Made by a program: the position numbers and the translations under genes
Part shown: positions 62,986 through 64,000 of the stretch, one piece after another
How the letters are laid out: the number at the start of each line of letters is the position of its first letter
Position numbering within the stretch: position 1 is the first letter of the stretch
NCBI RefSeq assembly: GCF_019084545.1
Contig: NZ_JAHREP010000006.1
Coordinates: forward strand, 1-64,000
Length of the DNA: 64,000 nt
Source of the DNA: Marinobacterium ramblicola
GTDB taxonomy: Bacteria; Pseudomonadota; Gammaproteobacteria; Pseudomonadales; Balneatricaceae
Direction of reading: 5' to 3'
Notes under the pieces: model-generated
Told to the model about the DNA's origin: nothing
The model's input: the letters and a program-made list of their open reading frames with translations, nothing else
The model's database searches: none

Positions 62986-63846
62986 TTATTCGTCCAGCAG
63001 ACCGATCGCTTTCGCGGTGCTTTCGATCGGACCGTAATCGTCGTTGCTGGCCGGTACGAAGCTCTCACGCGGGAAGCTGGCCAGCAGATCTGGGTCCTTC
63101 ATGTTGAGCAGCGCCTCACGCACCCTGGCCTTGAACCCGTCACCGAAGTGTTGGTCCACGTCGCCGCGCACGGTCCACTGGTAATCCGGGTAGGTCGGGG
63201 TGGTCCAGATCACCCTGACCTTGCTGGTGTCGATCTTGCCCTCTTTCAGCTCGGTCTCCCACACGGCGTAGTTTACCGCGCCGACCTGGTAGGCACCGGA
63301 CTGCACCTGGGCGATAGTACGGCTGTGATCGCCGGAGAAGCCGACGCGCTCGAACACCTCTTCAGGCGCCATACCGAACTGCTCGCGCAGATAGAACTCC
63401 GGCATCAGGCGGCCCGAGGTGGAGCCCTTGGAACCGAAGGTGAAGGTCTTGCCCTTCAGCGCGTCGCTCAGGCTGTCGGCTGGCTCCAGGCCGGTGCTGG
63501 TGTTGGCGATGAAGTAGCTCTTGAAGAACTGGTCCTCATAGCCCTGGGCCAGCGCTTTGGAGCCGGGCACCAGGCGACGCGCCTGCACACCGGACAGACC
63601 GCCAAACCAGGCCAGCTGCACCTGATTGTTGCGGAACGCGGTGATCGCCGCGGCGTAGGACTTCACCGGGATATACTTCACCTCCACGCCGAGCTGAGCG
63701 CTCAGGTAGTCGGCAACCTTGCCGAAGCGCTGCTGCAGACGGGATTCGTCGGCATCCGGGATGGCGGTGAAGACGAAGGTGTCGGCATGCGCCAGCGCCG
63801 GCAGCACCAGCAGTGTGATGGCCAAAAGACGGCGAATCAGAGACAT
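62986..63846 (-). CDS. PhnD-like substrate-binding protein of a putative selenate ABC transporter
   Basis: A 286-residue periplasmic protein with a signal peptide (LIRRLLAITLLVLPALAHA) and FVFTAIPDADESRLQQRFGKVADYLS, VKSYAAAITAFRNNQVQLAWFGGLSG and GSKGSTSGRLMPEFYL. This pattern is the one annotated as putative selenate ABC transporter binding protein, related to PhnD. ATG 63846 with AAGGAG is preferred over an upstream ATG at 63876. Selenium specificity is inferred from the family name and the neighbouring probable selU. Phosphonate or phosphite remain alternatives. Confidence 0.85.
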   Translation of the reverse strand: MSLIRRLLAITLLVLPALAHADTFVFTAIPDADESRLQQRFGKVADYLSAQLGVEVKYIPVKSYAAAITAFRNNQVQLAWFGGLSGVQARRLVPGSKALAQGYEDQFFKSYFIANTSTGLEPADSLSDALKGKTFTFGSKGSTSGRLMPEFYLREQFGMAPEEVFERVGFSGDHSRTIAQVQSGAYQVGAVNYAVWETELKEGKIDTSKVRVIWTTPTYPDYQWTVRGDVDQHFGDGFKARVREALLNMKDPDLLASFPRESFVPASNDDYGPIESTAKAIGLLDE

Positions 63847-63872
63847 CTTTGCTCCTTGAAAATAAGCTTGCG

Positions 63873-64000
63873 TCATTGCTTTACTGCTTCCGGTCGAGCC
63901 GACGCCAGATACTCCCGCACCGCGTCACGATCGCCCCGGAAGACGATCCGCTCCTTGCGTTTTTCAAGCTGGTAGTCGTACATCGGGTCGTAGTAATCGA
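63873..64000 (-). CDS. selU: 3' end of probable tRNA 2-selenouridine synthase
   Basis: The last 41 codons of a gene whose 5' part lies beyond the window. The translated end contains [14 protein letters not shown] and [12 protein letters not shown], which I recognise as the C-terminal pattern of SelU/MnmH, the rhodanese-type enzyme that places selenium in the wobble uridine of tRNAs. It ends 27 bases before the binding-protein start, so the two are probably co-transcribed. Identification rests on a short segment. Confidence 0.6.
   Translation of the reverse strand, partial: DYYDPMYDYQLEKRKERIVFRGDRDAVREYLASARPEAVKQ

Overview
The window looks like chromosomal DNA of a free-living, probably marine, gammaproteobacterium of the Oceanospirillales/Pseudomonadales type. 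The evidence is the block DUF2066-PerM-Hda divergent from purM-purN-DUF3108, a tRNA-Ala/tRNA-Glu/tRNA-Ala operon beside gltX, a CrbS-like symporter-kinase next to a DUF294 protein, and several c-di-GMP proteins. This placement rests on gene content recalled from known genomes; no database search was run.

Layout. 0.1-13.4 kb: housekeeping genes (tcdA, a pseudouridine synthase, hda, purMN) followed by a signalling patch with an EAL protein, a GGDEF protein that has lost most of its GGDEF domain, and an HD-GYP protein. 13.5-16.2 kb: three tRNAs, gltX and dgkA. The 391-base gap between gltX and dgkA carries a near-consensus sigma-54 promoter, upstream NtrC-like sites and a Rho-independent terminator, which together predict an undescribed ~105-nt small RNA. 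16.4-19.2 kb: a methyltransferase, dusA and tal. 19.4-25.4 kb: a D-amino-acid/5-oxoproline module. The two families that are fused in animal D-glutamate cyclase flank pxpABC, and a LysR regulator and a D-amino-acid aminotransferase follow. 25.5-28 kb: STAS/PP2C pair and mlaA. 28.1-34.6 kb: response regulator, membrane sensor-exonuclease fusion, small membrane protein, symporter-histidine kinase and DUF294 protein. 34.8-41.3 kb: htpG, DUF599, pobA and a PAS-GGDEF-EAL protein.

41.6-52.3 kb: a catabolic cluster with a branched-chain-type ABC importer, two short-chain dehydrogenases, a NIPSNAP protein, a KstD-like flavoprotein and an orphan TRAP binding protein, divergent from an AraC-family regulator. 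With pobA nearby it could oxidise a hydroaromatic acid to 4-hydroxybenzoate; this is inference. 52.3-57.3 kb: asparagine/aspartate use (asparaginase, aspartase, amino acid:cation symporter, XRE regulator). 57.4-59.4 kb: TRIC-type channel, GFA protein and a strongly AT-rich HEPN gene, likely acquired. 59.8-64 kb: MscS channel, a PhnCDE-like importer of the family annotated as putative selenate transporter, and the 3' end of a probable tRNA 2-selenouridine synthase gene, which supports a selenium role.
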